NCBI RefSeq assembly: GCF_000282195.1
Contig: NZ_AKJT01000045.1
Location: forward strand, 1-57,951
Length of the DNA stretch: 57,951 bases
From: Pseudomonas sp. GM18
GTDB lineage: Bacteria > Pseudomonadota > Gammaproteobacteria > Pseudomonadales > Pseudomonadaceae
Direction: 5' to 3'
A program made the position numbers and the translations under genes. Shown piece after piece: positions 37,097 through 47,397 of this stretch. Position 1 is the first letter of the stretch. Each line of letters begins with the position of its first letter. Below the pieces are notes generated by a model. That model searched no databases, was not told the origin of the DNA, and saw nothing but the letters and a program-made list of their open reading frames with translations.

Positions 37097-38635
37097 TCAG
37101 CTCAAGGCCTTGCGATTGAAGTCGCGCAAACGGAAGCCCATCAACAGCAACATGCCGAAATATGCCACGACGCCGGCGATCACCAATGCGCCCAGACGCA
37201 GCAGCCGCTCAAGCATAGGCCCCTGCCCCCAGGCCGGCATAAAGTGCATCGCGCCCAGCAATACCGCAGACATCACCGCTACCGCCACCAGCAATTTGAG
37301 CCCGAACTTCGCCCAGCCCGGTTGCGGCTGATACATCTGCTGCTTGCGTAGTTGATAAAACAGCAAACCGGCGTTGATGCAGGCACCCGCGCTGATGGCC
37401 AGGGCCAGGCCGGCGTGAGCCAGCGGACCGATCAGCACCAGGTTGAACAGCTGGGTGACGATCAAGGTGAAAATCGCGATTTTTACCGGGGTGCGAATGT
37501 TTTGTTGCGCATAAAAGCCCGGTGCCAGCACTTTGATCACGATAATTCCCAGCAAGCCGACGGAATAAGCGATCAACGCGCGCTGGGTCATGGCCGCATC
37601 GAAAGCACTGAACTGGCCGTACTGGAACAGCGAAACCGTCAGCGGTTCAGACAGAATCCCCAGCGCCAGGGCGCACGGCAACACCAGCATGAAGCACAGG
37701 CGCAACCCCCAATCGAGGATCCGCGAGTATTCGTGGCGATCCTGGCTGGCATAGGTCTTGGCCAGTGTCGGCAACAAAATCGTGCCCAGCGCCACACCCA
37801 GCACGCCGGACGGCAATTCCATCAGGCGGTCGGCGTAATACATCCAGGACACGGAGCCGGCCACCAGGAACGAGGCAAAAATGGTGTTGATGATCAGCGA
37901 AATCTGACTCACCGAAACGCCGATGATCGCGGGCAGCATCTGCTTCATGACCCGCCAGACGCCGCTATCGCGCAGATTCAGGCGCGGCAATACCAGCATG
38001 CCGATTTTTTTCAGGTGCGGCAGTTGAAACAGCAACTGCGCCAGCCCCCCCACCAGAACAGCCCAGCCCAGCGCCATCACCGGCGGATTGAAGTACGGCG
38101 TCAGGAACACAGCAAAGATGATCATGCTGACATTGAGCAGGGTCGGCACAAACGCCGGCACCGAGAAGCGGTTCCAGGTGTTGAGGATCGCCCCAGCCAG
38201 CGATGACAGGGAGATCAGCAATATATAAGGGAAAGTGACCCGCAGCAGATCGGTGGTCAGCTGGAATTTTTCCGGAGAATCGACGAAACCCGGTGCCGTG
38301 GCCCAGATGACCCAAGGGGCGGCGAGCATGCCCAACGCTGTGACCAGCGCCAGTACCAGTGTCAGCAGGCCTGAGACGTAGGCAATGAAGGTTCGCGTCG
38401 CCTCCTCGCCCTTCTGGCTTTTATATTCAGCAAGAATCGGCACGAAGGCCTGGGAAAACGCCCCTTCGGCGAAGATCCGCCGCAGCAGATTGGGCAGTTT
38501 GAAGGCGATGAAGAAGGCGTCGGTCGCCATTCCCGCACCAAATGCACGGGCGATTAGAGTGTCACGAACAAACCCCAATACCCGGGAAAGCATCGTGATA
38601 GAGCTGACAGCGGCCAACGATTTGAGCAGATTCAT
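37097..38635 (-). CDS. murJ: Lipid II flippase MurJ (MviN)
   Basis: A 512-residue MOP-superfamily flippase with 14 predicted membrane helices. The start [20 protein letters not shown] and the following [14 protein letters not shown] are typical, with the essential Arg/Asp in the first helices. It moves lipid II across the inner membrane for peptidoglycan synthesis. The frame is open 94 codons further upstream, but that part lies in the palindromic repeat and is not coding. Its position before ribF is conserved in Pseudomonas. Confidence 0.96.
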   Translation of the reverse strand: MNLLKSLAAVSSITMLSRVLGFVRDTLIARAFGAGMATDAFFIAFKLPNLLRRIFAEGAFSQAFVPILAEYKSQKGEEATRTFIAYVSGLLTLVLALVTALGMLAAPWVIWATAPGFVDSPEKFQLTTDLLRVTFPYILLISLSSLAGAILNTWNRFSVPAFVPTLLNVSMIIFAVFLTPYFNPPVMALGWAVLVGGLAQLLFQLPHLKKIGMLVLPRLNLRDSGVWRVMKQMLPAIIGVSVSQISLIINTIFASFLVAGSVSWMYYADRLMELPSGVLGVALGTILLPTLAKTYASQDRHEYSRILDWGLRLCFMLVLPCALALGILSEPLTVSLFQYGQFSAFDAAMTQRALIAYSVGLLGIIVIKVLAPGFYAQQNIRTPVKIAIFTLIVTQLFNLVLIGPLAHAGLALAISAGACINAGLLFYQLRKQQMYQPQPGWAKFGLKLLVAVAVMSAVLLGAMHFMPAWGQGPMLERLLRLGALVIAGVVAYFGMLLLMGFRLRDFNRKALS

Positions 38636-38772
38636 TGAAAGAGTTTGTGCCTGTCGATAAACAGCAGGCGAACAACGCGCCCACTTATGCGATACTCCGC
38701 GCCGCAACAGCACAGAGCCAAAGCTCGCGAGTTTACAGGTCGCGCGCCGGAAAGAAATATCCAGCGCACCGT

Positions 38773-38903
38773 CCCCTTGAAAACGTAGCGAGCGAAGGCA
38801 AGACAAGGCGAAAGCAGGCGAGATAGCGGAGTTGACTTTAGTCAATGAGCATTTCGAGTCTGCTTTCAACGCTGTATTGCCGAGCGCAGTAGTTTTCATG
38901 GGG
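38773..38903. repeat. 131-bp imperfect palindrome
   Basis: Left arm from ccccttgaaaac and right arm to gttttcatgggg pair over most of their length: gcgagcg / cgagcgc, ggcaa / ttgcc, gaaagcag / ctgctttc. At the centre (38833-38846) is a perfect small hairpin, ttgac ttta gtcaa. It lies between murJ and rpsT. The layout resembles the arms of the 7231-7496 element but the sequences differ. Confidence 0.7.
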
Positions 38904-38940
38904 TCGGAACCGGCCACTTAGCGGAACGTCTCTCCCGCCC

Positions 38941-38970
38941 TTGACAAGCCATCAACTCATCGGCATGATT
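38941..38970 (+). promoter_or_regulatory. Promoter of rpsT
   Basis: TTGACA (38941-38946), an 18-bp spacer and CATGAT (38965-38970), about 50 bp before the rpsT start. Consensus -35 and moderate -10. The rest of the 387-bp murJ-rpsT gap is filled by the palindrome at 38773-38903. Confidence 0.65.
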
Positions 38971-39022
38971 CGCGGCCTATTTTGTTTGCTATTTCCTAAA
39001 AAGTCTTTCGAGGAGCTCGACG

Positions 39023-39301
39023 GTGGCCAACACACCTTCCGCCAAAAAACGTGCAAAACAGGCTGAGAAGCGTCGCAGCCACAACGCCAGCCTGCGTTCC
39101 ATGGTTCGTACCTACATCAAGAATGTAGTTAAAGCCATCGACGCAAAAGACGCTGCTAAAGCTCAAGCTGCTTACGTTCTGGCCGTGCCAGTTATCGACC
39201 GTATGGCCGATAAAGGCATCATCCACAAGAACAAAGCTGCTCGCCATAAGAGCCGTCTGAATGGCCACGTCAAGGCCCTGAACGTTGCCGCTGCTGCCTA
39301 A
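39023..39301 (+). CDS. rpsT: 30S ribosomal protein S20
   Basis: A 92-residue basic protein with the classic start (M)[20 protein letters not shown] and end [13 protein letters not shown]. It begins with GTG 39023 behind an aggagc site. It binds 16S rRNA helices early in 30S assembly. Monocistronic, ended by a strong terminator. Confidence 0.98.
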   Translation: MANTPSAKKRAKQAEKRRSHNASLRSMVRTYIKNVVKAIDAKDAAKAQAAYVLAVPVIDRMADKGIIHKNKAARHKSRLNGHVKALNVAAAA

Positions 39302-39318
39302 GCGACGCGCTCGTTAAA

Positions 39319-39344
39319 AAACCGACCTCAGGGTCGGTTTTTTT
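39319..39344 (+). terminator. Terminator of rpsT
   Basis: Stem aaccgacc, loop tca, gggtcggtt, then seven T. Confidence 0.93.
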
Positions 39345-39378
39345 ATTGCCTGCGATTTAGCAGGTGATACGCAAAAAA

Positions 39379-39471
39379 ATGTGGGAGCGAGCCTGCTCAC
39401 GATAGCGGACATCCAGCCAACCTATCAGCTGGATATCAGTGCGTTATCGCGAGCAGGCTCGCTCCCACATT
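39379..39471. repeat. REP pair between rpsT and creA
   Basis: Inverted units atgtgggagcgagcctgctc (39379 onward) and gagcaggctcgctcccacat (to 39471), with a smaller inner stem (ccagc / gctgg) at the centre. A REP doublet between convergent genes. Confidence 0.82.
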
Positions 39472-39486
39472 GGACCTGCACCAGAA

Positions 39487-39951
39487 TTACTGGGCGTGCG
39501 TCCACGGCAGAATCGGAATCGCCGTCACCGCATTCTGCGGACTGCCTTCGATCAAACGATCGCTGTAGACCAGATACACCAGGGTATTGCGCTTCTTGTC
39601 GAGGAATCGCACCACCTGCATGGTCTTGAATACCAGCGAGGTGCGCTCCTTGAATACCTCCTCGCCATCCTTGAGCTCACCCTTGAAGTTGATCGGCCCG
39701 ACCTGGCGACATGCAATAGACGCCTCAGCGCGATCTTCGGCCAATCCCAGACCACCTTTCACGCCACCCGTCTTGGCGCGCGACAGGTAACAGGTCACGC
39801 CCTCCACTTTCGGATCATCAAACGCCTCGACAACAATACGGTCGTTCGGGCCGACGAACTTGAACACCGTCGACACCTGGCCAATTTCCTCGGCCGAGGC
39901 CAGCAGCGGCATCGCCAACAACAAGCCCAGTAATCCTTTTGCCACACGCAT
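39487..39951 (-). CDS. creA: CreA family periplasmic protein
   Basis: A 154-residue protein with a signal peptide ([20 protein letters not shown], cleavage near 20) and the CreA core [39 protein letters not shown] and [20 protein letters not shown]. Two cysteines (CYLS and IACR) may pair. CreA-type proteins are widespread and of unknown function. It follows proB by 12 bp on the same strand, so it is probably expressed with it. Confidence 0.92.
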   Translation of the reverse strand: MRVAKGLLGLLLAMPLLASAEEIGQVSTVFKFVGPNDRIVVEAFDDPKVEGVTCYLSRAKTGGVKGGLGLAEDRAEASIACRQVGPINFKGELKDGEEVFKERTSLVFKTMQVVRFLDKKRNTLVYLVYSDRLIEGSPQNAVTAIPILPWTHAQ

Positions 39952-39963
39952 TCAGGTATTCCT

Positions 39964-41082
39964 TCAGACCAGAATCAGGTTATCGCGGTGAACCAGCTCC
40001 GGCTCCGCCATGTAACCCAACAGACCGATAATCGCCTCAGACGACTGACCGATGATTTTTTGCGCTTCCAGAGCGCTGTAGTTAGCCAGGCCACGGGCGA
40101 TTTCACGACCGTCCGGCGCCACACAGACCACCATTTCGCCACGACGGAAGCTGCCCTGGACCAGCTTTACACCTACCGGCAGCAAACTCTTATTGCCTTG
40201 GGACAGCGCGGTCACTGCCCCCGCGTCCAGCACCAGAGTGCCGCGAGTTTGCAGATGCCCGGCCAGCCACTGCTTGCGTGCCGCCAGCATGCCGCGCTCA
40301 GGCGATAGCAAAGTGCCGATGCGCTCGCCAGCCTTAAGGCGATCCAGCACTCGCTCAATACGCCCACCAACGATGATGGTGTGCGCACCGGAGCGCGCCG
40401 CCAGACGCGCAGCACGCAATTTGGTCTGCATGCCGCCACGCCCCAGCGCACCACCAGTGCCACCGGCTACCGCATCGAGCGCCGGATCATCGGCCCGCGC
40501 CTCGTAAATCAGCTTGGCGTCGGGATTGTTGCGCGGATCAGCATCGAACATGCCGTCGCGATCGGTGAGGATCACCAGCAAATCGGCCTCGACCAGATTC
40601 GCCACCAGCGCCGCCAACGTGTCGTTGTCGCCGAAACGGATTTCGTCCGTGACCACGGTGTCGTTTTCGTTGATCACCGGGATCACTTTCAACTCGACCA
40701 GCGCACGCAGGGTACTGCGAGCGTTCAGATAGCGCTTGCGGTCGGACAAGTCGTCGTGAGTCAGGAGAATCTGTGCGGTATGCCGACCATGCTCGGCGAA
40801 GCTCGACTCCCAGGCCTGCACCAGCCCCATCTGACCGATGGCGGCAGCCGCTTGCAACTCGTGCATCGCACTGGGTCGCGAGGTCCAGCCCAGACGGCTC
40901 ATGCCCGCTGCCACCGCCCCGGAAGACACCAGCACCAGCTCAACGCCCGCCTCATGCAGGGCAACCATCTGCTCGACCCAGACACCCATTGCCGCGCGAT
41001 CCAGGCCCTTGCCGTCCGCCGTCAGCAAAGCGCTGCCGATCTTCACGACCCAACGCTGCGCACCTGTCACCTTGCTCCGCAT
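39964..41082 (-). CDS. proB: Glutamate 5-kinase ProB
   Basis: A 372-residue enzyme. The amino-acid kinase domain (1-260) contains [13 protein letters not shown], the [14 protein letters not shown] loop and [19 protein letters not shown]. The C-terminal PUA domain (about 280-370) has [20 protein letters not shown]. It phosphorylates glutamate, the first step of proline synthesis. I choose ATG 41082, which gives [16 protein letters not shown] and the normal length; an adjacent ATG at 41085 adds one residue. A terminator stem separates it from cgtA. Confidence 0.95.
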   Translation of the reverse strand: MRSKVTGAQRWVVKIGSALLTADGKGLDRAAMGVWVEQMVALHEAGVELVLVSSGAVAAGMSRLGWTSRPSAMHELQAAAAIGQMGLVQAWESSFAEHGRHTAQILLTHDDLSDRKRYLNARSTLRALVELKVIPVINENDTVVTDEIRFGDNDTLAALVANLVEADLLVILTDRDGMFDADPRNNPDAKLIYEARADDPALDAVAGGTGGALGRGGMQTKLRAARLAARSGAHTIIVGGRIERVLDRLKAGERIGTLLSPERGMLAARKQWLAGHLQTRGTLVLDAGAVTALSQGNKSLLPVGVKLVQGSFRRGEMVVCVAPDGREIARGLANYSALEAQKIIGQSSEAIIGLLGYMAEPELVHRDNLILV

Positions 41083-41175
41083 CATCTTCAACCTTAGCTT
41101 GAGGGCAGCGCGACCTGGCACTGCCCGTGACGTTATTCGTGGTTCTTCGTGACCAACAGTCGATTTCCAGATACT

Positions 41176-41200
41176 AAAACGCCGCTCCAGTGAGCGGCGC
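41176..41200 (-). terminator. Terminator of cgtA
   Basis: Minus strand: gccgctc, loop actg, gagcggc, then gtttta. It stands between cgtA and proB, so proB likely has its own promoter in the remaining 93 bp. Confidence 0.75.
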
Positions 41201-41219
41201 TTAAGTTTATCGCAACGAA

Positions 41220-42557
<1,338 letters not shown>

Positions 42558-42595
42558 TCACAAACAGCTTTGCAAGAGACTCACCCCACAAACGA

Positions 42596-42623
42596 AAAAG
42601 CCCCGTCGCAAGACAGGGCTTTT
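42596..42623 (-). terminator. Terminator between rpmA and cgtA
   Basis: Minus strand: aaaagccctgtc, loop ttgc, gacggggctttt, followed by T. It ends the rplU-rpmA transcript; cgtA may be read by read-through or from the 150 bp that follow. Confidence 0.87.
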
Positions 42624-42638
42624 CCAGCGATCGCGCAA

Positions 42639-42896
42639 TTAAGCTGCGACGACGCTCACGTAACGACGACCGAAGGCGCCTTTTACTTCAAACTTGATCA
42701 CGCCTTCGATTTTCGCGAAGAGGGTGTGATCTTTACCCATGCCAACGCCGTAGCCAGCGTGGAATTGGGTGCCGCGCTGACGCACGATGATGTTACCGGC
42801 CTTGATGACCTGGCCGCCATACATCTTCACGCCAAGGCGTTTGGCTTCTGAGTCGCGACCGTTACGGGTACTACCACCAGCTTTTTTGTGTGCCAT
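42639..42896 (-). CDS. rpmA: 50S ribosomal protein L27
   Basis: An 85-residue protein with the start [20 protein letters not shown] and [20 protein letters not shown], typical of L27, whose N terminus reaches the peptidyl transferase centre. It is 33 bp after rplU and co-transcribed. Confidence 0.98.
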
Positions 42897-42929
42897 GAGT
42901 TCAATTCTCCTAGTGAGGAATTAGGCTGA

Positions 42930-43244
42930 TTAAGCCTGAATACCGGTGATTTTGATCTCGGTGTACCACTGGCGGTGGCCCATACGCTTCATGTGGTGCT
43001 TACGGCGACGGAACTTGATGATGCGGACTTTATCGTGACGACCTTGGGAGATCACTTCAGCCACAACGGTAGCGCCAGCAACAACTGGAGCGCCGATATT
43101 CACGTCGTCGCCATTGGCAACCAACAGAACGCGATCAAAAGTTACGGATTCGCCGGTAGCGATTTCCAGTTTTTCGATCTTCAGGTATTCACCTGGAGCA
43201 ACTTTGTACTGCTTGCCACCAGTAACGATTACTGCATAAGACAT
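42930..43244 (-). CDS. rplU: 50S ribosomal protein L21
   Basis: A 104-residue protein with [20 protein letters not shown] and the C-terminal [20 protein letters not shown]. It binds 23S rRNA. ATG 43244 is chosen over an upstream in-frame start because it gives the family N terminus and follows gagaaat. The promoter at 43405-43377 leaves a leader of about 125 nt. Confidence 0.98.
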   Translation of the reverse strand: MSYAVIVTGGKQYKVAPGEYLKIEKLEIATGESVTFDRVLLVANGDDVNIGAPVVAGATVVAEVISQGRHDKVRIIKFRRRKHHMKRMGHRQWYTEIKITGIQA

Positions 43245-43376
43245 GGTATTTCTCCGATAATCCTGCTCACCCAGCTCTTTATAAGAAGAGGTATTGGCTG
43301 GCATGGCTGCATGGGGCTGGAAGGCCCGCTTGCAATTGCGTAAGGCAGGTGCTGCCCAGGAAGTTCAGGGTGCGCG

Positions 43377-43405
43377 ATTGTACGCAAGCTGCTCTGGCGT
43401 TGCAA
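43377..43405 (-). promoter_or_regulatory. Promoter of rplU-rpmA
   Basis: On the minus strand TTGCAA (43405-43400), a 17-bp spacer and TACAAT (43382-43377). Near-consensus sigma-70. Confidence 0.8.
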
Positions 43406-43423
43406 GTGGCCGTCCATCGCGCC

Positions 43424-43452
43424 TTGACAGGCCCGGACGTGGGTCCTAGCAT
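43424..43452 (+). promoter_or_regulatory. Promoter of ispB
   Basis: TTGACA (43424-43429), a 17-bp spacer and TAGCAT (43447-43452), leaving a leader of about 25 nt. It lies back to back with the rplU promoter, 18 bp between the two -35 elements. Confidence 0.8.
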
Positions 43453-43484
43453 GCCGCGCAACCCTTCTGGAGCAACTGTCGCTG

Positions 43485-44453
43485 ATGCAACCCCAAGCTT
43501 TCTACCGCGCGGTGGCGGACGATTTTAGCGCCGTCGACGGCATCATCAAGAAGCGGCTGACTTCCCGAGTGCCGCTGGTATCGAAAATCGGCGACTACAT
43601 TACCTCGGCTGGCGGTAAACGCCTGCGTCCTTTGCTCGTGCTGCTGTGCGGCAAGGCACTGGGCCGCGAAGGCGATGACCTGCGCCTGCTGGCCGCGACC
43701 ATCGAGTTCCTGCACACCGCCACCCTGCTGCATGACGACGTCGTCGACATGTCCGGCATGCGCCGTGGCCGTTCGACCGCCAACGCCATGTGGGGCAACG
43801 CGCCGAGCGTGCTGGTGGGCGACTTCCTGTATTCGCGTTCTTTCGAAATGATGGTCGAACTGGGCTCCATGCCGGTGATGAAGATCCTTTCGCAAGCCAC
43901 GCGCATCATCGCTGAAGGCGAAGTGTTGCAGTTGTCGAAGGTCCGCGACGCCAGCACCACCGAAGAAACCTACATGGAAGTCATCCGCGGCAAAACCGCG
44001 ATGCTCTTCGAGGCTTCAACCCACAGCGCCGCAGCCCTGGCCGGCGCCTCGCTGGAACAAAGCGAAGCGCTACGCACCTTCGGTGATCACCTGGGCGTGG
44101 CCTTCCAACTGGTCGACGACCTGCTGGACTACCGTGGCGACGCCGAGACCCTGGGCAAGAACGTCGGTGACGACCTGGCCGAGGGCAAGCCGACGCTGCC
44201 GCTGATCTACACCATGCGCGAAGGCACTCCGGAGCAGGCCGCACTGGTTCGTCAGGCGATCCAGAAAGGTGGCATCGAAGACCTGGAAAGCATTCGCGAA
44301 GCGGTCGAAGCTTCCGGCTCGCTGGATTACACCGCGCAACTGGCCCGCGACTACGTAGCCCGTGCGATCAGGTGCCTCGACGCCCTGCCCGCCAGCGAAT
44401 ACCGCGATGCGCTAGTGGAATTGAGTGAGTTTGCGGTCGCTCGCACGCACTGA
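43485..44453 (+). CDS. ispB: Octaprenyl diphosphate synthase IspB
   Basis: A 322-residue trans-prenyltransferase. It has the first aspartate-rich motif LLHDDVVDMS (about residues 83-92), GGKRLRPLLVLL (about 43-54) and the second motif FQLVDDLLDYRGD (about 210-222). It builds the long side chain of ubiquinone (C45 or C40). The products of ispH in this window lie upstream in the same pathway. Divergent from rplU. Confidence 0.96.
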   Translation: MQPQAFYRAVADDFSAVDGIIKKRLTSRVPLVSKIGDYITSAGGKRLRPLLVLLCGKALGREGDDLRLLAATIEFLHTATLLHDDVVDMSGMRRGRSTANAMWGNAPSVLVGDFLYSRSFEMMVELGSMPVMKILSQATRIIAEGEVLQLSKVRDASTTEETYMEVIRGKTAMLFEASTHSAAALAGASLEQSEALRTFGDHLGVAFQLVDDLLDYRGDAETLGKNVGDDLAEGKPTLPLIYTMREGTPEQAALVRQAIQKGGIEDLESIREAVEASGSLDYTAQLARDYVARAIRCLDALPASEYRDALVELSEFAVARTH

Positions 44454-44461
44454 TTTCACAA

Positions 44462-44562
44462 CAAAAGATCGCAGCCTCGTTTCACTCGACAGCTCCTGTG
44501 GTGACCGCGTTAGTCAACATTCCTGCAGGAGCTGCCAAGCGGAGCGAGGCTGCGATCTTTTG
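44462..44562. repeat. Large palindrome (REP-like) after ispB
   Basis: Outer arms caaaagatcgcagcctcg (44462-44479) and cgaggctgcgatcttttg (44545-44562) are perfectly complementary over 18 bp. Inner arms acagctcctg and caggagctgc repeat the pattern. It may also work as a transcription end for ispB. Confidence 0.82.
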
Positions 44563-44635
44563 CTATTCGCTCCCTCCTGCGATAAATCCCTATATAATGT
44601 ACGCTTTTTAGCCATCCTGAATCCAAGGAGCTTTA

Positions 44636-44977
44636 GTGAGCACGTTGCCACCCTGCCCGAAATGCAATTCCGAATACACCTACGAAGACGGCGCACAGCT
44701 GATCTGTCCGGAGTGCGCCCATGAGTGGTCCGCCAACGGCGAAGCCGAAGTAGCGTCCGACGATACCGTGAAAAAGGACTCGGTCGGCAACGTCCTGCAG
44801 GACGGCGATACCATCACCGTGATCAAGGACCTCAAGGTCAAAGGCACTTCCCTGGTGGTCAAGGTCGGCACCAAGGTCAAGAACATCCGCCTGTGCGATG
44901 GCGACCACGACATCGACTGCAAGATCGACGGCATCGGCCCGATGAAACTCAAATCCGAGTTCGTCAGAAAAGTCTGA
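44636..44977 (+). CDS. PhnA/YjdM family zinc-ribbon protein
   Basis: A 113-residue soluble protein. The N-terminal zinc ribbon has [21 protein letters not shown] (two CxxC pairs, residues 7-27), here read as CPKC and CPEC, followed by a beta domain [20 protein letters not shown]. This is the PhnA/YjdM family; despite the name it is not a proven phosphonate enzyme. It starts with GTG 44636 behind aaggag. A TATAAT at 44593-44598 is a likely -10. Confidence 0.9.
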   Translation: MSTLPPCPKCNSEYTYEDGAQLICPECAHEWSANGEAEVASDDTVKKDSVGNVLQDGDTITVIKDLKVKGTSLVVKVGTKVKNIRLCDGDHDIDCKIDGIGPMKLKSEFVRKV

Positions 44978-45137
44978 GCCTTTTGTACTCCATCCCGCGC
45001 CTGGCGTGGGATGGTGCTTCGCCCTCCCCCGCGCCACCCAGCACGTCCTCGCAATAGCCAAACGCCAGCCGTTTGACCTTACGCAATCTTTACCCACAAA
45101 AAAAAGCAAACCGCTAATAGACCCTTGCTATTTGACG

Positions 45138-45156
45138 AATAAGAATTATTCTCATT
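45138..45156 (+). promoter_or_regulatory. Fur box overlapping a -10 element
   Basis: AATAAGAATTATTCTCATT. Its complement, AATGAGAATAATTCTTATT, is close to the Fur consensus. A possible promoter TTGCTA (45125-45130) - 16 bp - TATTCT (45147-45152) has its -10 inside the box, so Fur binding would block transcription of the next gene. Confidence 0.72.
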
Positions 45157-45182
45157 GAAACCTATCAATGGAGATGAGACTC

Positions 45183-45440
45183 ATGACTTATTTGATCGAT
45201 GCCTGGCTGGACCGCCCACACCCCTACCTCAGAATCCTGCATCGGGAAACCGGAGAAGTCTGTGCGGTGCTTGAAGAAGAAGCCTTGAACGAACTGCAGG
45301 ATCAGGGTGATCTGGACGTCAACGGCCTGAGTTCCAGTGAGCCGGTGGTGCTCAAGGAACTGGTGCGCAATCTGTTTCTGTTCTGCTATGCCCGGGCGTT
45401 GCGCCCGACGAATGAGCTGCACAACAAGATCGAGATATGA
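45183..45440 (+). CDS. Small conserved pseudomonad protein, probably iron-regulated
   Basis: An 85-residue soluble acidic protein (MTYLIDAWLDRPHPYLRILH ... LHNKIEI) without signal peptide or recognisable domain. By position behind ispB and before fklB it corresponds to the gene I recall as PA4570 in P. aeruginosa, reported to respond to iron; that is from memory. The Fur box at 45138-45156 supports iron control. The start is ATG 45183, because the ggagatgag site at 45170-45178 precedes it at the right distance; an ATG at 45168 is also in frame. Function unknown. Confidence 0.78.
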   Translation: MTYLIDAWLDRPHPYLRILHRETGEVCAVLEEEALNELQDQGDLDVNGLSSSEPVVLKELVRNLFLFCYARALRPTNELHNKIEI

Positions 45441-45456
45441 GTAACACTGCAAATCT

Positions 45457-45562
45457 CTGTAGGAGCGAAGCTTGCTCGCGACGCAGGCGACCCGGTTTGA
45501 GCTTGAAACCGAGTTGATGCGTTCGCGGGCAAGTCGGATCGCCGCACCGCTCGCTCCTACAG
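45457..45562. repeat. REP pair between the Fur-box gene and fklB
   Basis: Inverted units ctgtaggagcgaagcttgctcgcg (45457 onward) and the long variant ttcgcgggcaag-tcggatcgccgcacc-gctcgctcctacag (to 45562). The long variant is identical over 41 nt to the one at 8874-8914. Confidence 0.85.
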
Positions 45563-45572
45563 GATTACGGGA

Positions 45573-46190
45573 TTACAGAACGTCGAGCAGTTCGACGTCG
45601 AATACCAGTACGCTGTGCGGCGGAATGCTGCCAACGCCTTGAGCGCCGTAAGCCAGTTCGCTCGGCACGTACAGACGCCATTTGCTGCCGGCATTCATCA
45701 GTTGCAGGGCTTCGGTCCAGCCAGCGATAACGCCGCCCACCGGGAATTCTGCAGGTTGGCCGCGCTCGTAGGAGCTGTCGAACACAGTGCCGTCGATCAG
45801 CGTGCCATGGTAGTGAGTGCGCACTTGATCTTCACGGGTTGGCTTGGCGCCTTCACCTTGAGTCAGCACTTCGAATTGCAGGCCGGAAGCCAGGGTGGTG
45901 ATACCTTCGCGCTTGGCGTTTTCAGCCAGGAAAGCCAGGCCTTCGCCAGCAGCAGCTTCAGCCTTGGCAGCCGCTTCGGCTTGCATGATCTCGCGGATCA
46001 CCTTGAAGCTGGCGGACATTTCTTCCTGACCCACACGGCTTGGCTTACCGGCGAACGCGTCGGTCAAACCCGCCAGGATCGCGTCCAGGCTCACGCCCGG
46101 TGGCGGGTTGTCACGCAGCTGGTCGCCCAACTGACGGCCAATGCCGTAGCTGACGCGGGTTTCGTCGGTGGACAGATTTACTTCGGACAT
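45573..46190 (-). CDS. fklB: FKBP-type peptidyl-prolyl isomerase FklB
   Basis: A 205-residue FKBP22-type isomerase. A helical dimerisation domain occupies residues 1-85 (MSEVNLSTDETRVSYGIGRQ). The FKBP domain (about 100-205) has VRTHYHGTLIDGTVFDSSYE, GWTEALQLMNAGSKWRLYVP and the end PHSVLVFDVELLDVL. No signal peptide is visible, so it is probably cytoplasmic. ATG 46190 gives the known N terminus; the frame is open well upstream but that part is not conserved-looking. Confidence 0.93.
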   Translation of the reverse strand: MSEVNLSTDETRVSYGIGRQLGDQLRDNPPPGVSLDAILAGLTDAFAGKPSRVGQEEMSASFKVIREIMQAEAAAKAEAAAGEGLAFLAENAKREGITTLASGLQFEVLTQGEGAKPTREDQVRTHYHGTLIDGTVFDSSYERGQPAEFPVGGVIAGWTEALQLMNAGSKWRLYVPSELAYGAQGVGSIPPHSVLVFDVELLDVL

Positions 46191-46320
46191 GACACTGCTC
46201 CGCTGTGCGGACAGCCCTGGAACTTGCCGTGCGTGCACAGCGCATCCCGGAGCGCCCGGAATCAAAAGGGCGAGCAGACTAGCACAGATGCCGCCACGTT
46301 GATGAGCGGCGTCAGCCCTG

Positions 46321-46614
46321 TTACACAGAACGGAAGGTGCTTGGTAATTTCGGACTTTCCTCGGCGCTGGCACCGCACATTTCATCATGAGCCGCGGTAT
46401 GTACAACGTTGAATGGCTTGGGACAGGCGTGAAGCACTTCACGCGCATGCTCGACCGAGCGCAGCTGCAATGTCACGCCATGAGCATCGAGCACTGGATG
46501 CGCCGCACCATGCATCCGAGCCTCCAGCACGTAGAACACGCCTTCCATCGAGATCAGGTTCAGCTCATCGATCTTTCCGGCGATGGCATACGCATTCAAC
46601 TCTTGCAGGTTCAT
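46321..46614 (-). CDS. DUF6482 family protein
   Basis: A 97-residue soluble protein with MNLQELNAYAIAGKIDELNL, GVFYVLEARMHGAAHPVLDA and LQLRSVEHAREVL. I recognise it as the small pseudomonad family DUF6482, of unknown function. Between YqhA and FklB genes, all on the minus strand. Confidence 0.72.
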   Translation of the reverse strand: MNLQELNAYAIAGKIDELNLISMEGVFYVLEARMHGAAHPVLDAHGVTLQLRSVEHAREVLHACPKPFNVVHTAAHDEMCGASAEESPKLPSTFRSV

Positions 46615-46692
46615 GAACGCACCTCATGCAGTGGCGAGCCAGGATCCTTACATGGATATGCCTCGACGCACCAAAGTACAAGCCACAAACGA

Positions 46693-46726
46693 CACCGCCC
46701 GTCTGTTTCGCAACAGACGGGCGGTG
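46693..46726 (-). terminator. Long perfect hairpin after the YqhA gene
   Basis: A 15-bp perfect stem (caccgcccgtctgtt / aacagacgggcggtg) with a tcgc loop, 23 bp after the stop codon at 46749. It lacks a good T run, so it may protect the 3' end rather than act as a full intrinsic terminator. Confidence 0.7.
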
Positions 46727-46748
46727 CGGTGAAACAAGTAAGGGCGGA

Positions 46749-47237
46749 TCAGTGCTTGGTCAGCTTATCCAGATAACCCATGGCAAATGCCGACACCACG
46801 AAGGTCATGTGGATGATCACGTACCACTGCAAATGCTCCGGATCGACGTTCTTGGCGTCCATGAAGATCCGCAGCAAGTGGATCGACGAAATCGCCACGA
46901 TGGACGCTGCGACCTTCATCTTCAACGAAGACGAATCCATGGTGCCCAACCAGTTGAGTTTTTCCTTGCTGTCGTCGATGTCCAGTTCGGAAACGAAGTT
47001 CTCGTAACCGGAAATCATCACCATCACCAGCAAACCGCCCACCAGCGCCATGTCGATCAGCGACAGCAGCACCAGAATCAGATCCGACTCGGCCATCGAG
47101 AACACGTTAGGGATGACGTGGATGACTTCCTGGAAGAATTTCAGTGCCAACGCCAGCAAGCCCAGCGACAAACCGAAATAGATCGGCGCCAGTAACCAGC
47201 GGGAGGCGTACATTGTATTTTCGATAAAGCGTTCCAT
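46749..47237 (-). CDS. YqhA/UPF0114 family membrane protein
   Basis: A 162-residue inner-membrane protein with three to four helices (about 14-35, 50-75, 105-125, 135-155). The start [20 protein letters not shown] and the loop [14 protein letters not shown] match the UPF0114/TIGR00645 family. Function unknown. The gap to the divergent lipoprotein gene is 160 bp. Confidence 0.9.
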   Translation of the reverse strand: MERFIENTMYASRWLLAPIYFGLSLGLLALALKFFQEVIHVIPNVFSMAESDLILVLLSLIDMALVGGLLVMVMISGYENFVSELDIDDSKEKLNWLGTMDSSSLKMKVAASIVAISSIHLLRIFMDAKNVDPEHLQWYVIIHMTFVVSAFAMGYLDKLTKH

Positions 47238-47397
47238 TGAATCTCACACAAGGGGCTGGAAATGGCGGCGAGTATAACAGCCGCCTGTTGCCCCCAGAAA
47301 CCGCCGGAAAATCCGTAACCTGCGTGTGTGTGACAAAGTTTTTCTGCTAGTGTCCAAGATCAATGACAGGTCAGCGACATCGGACAGGAAGACTGGA

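Noticed and set aside
44978..45060. Possible terminator after the PhnA-like gene (ccatcccgc / gcgtgggatgg)
   Set aside because: Stem has mismatches and there is no T run; too weak to list.
45459..45562. REP pairs considered as CRISPR repeats
   Set aside because: Only inverted pairs without regular spacers, and no cas genes.
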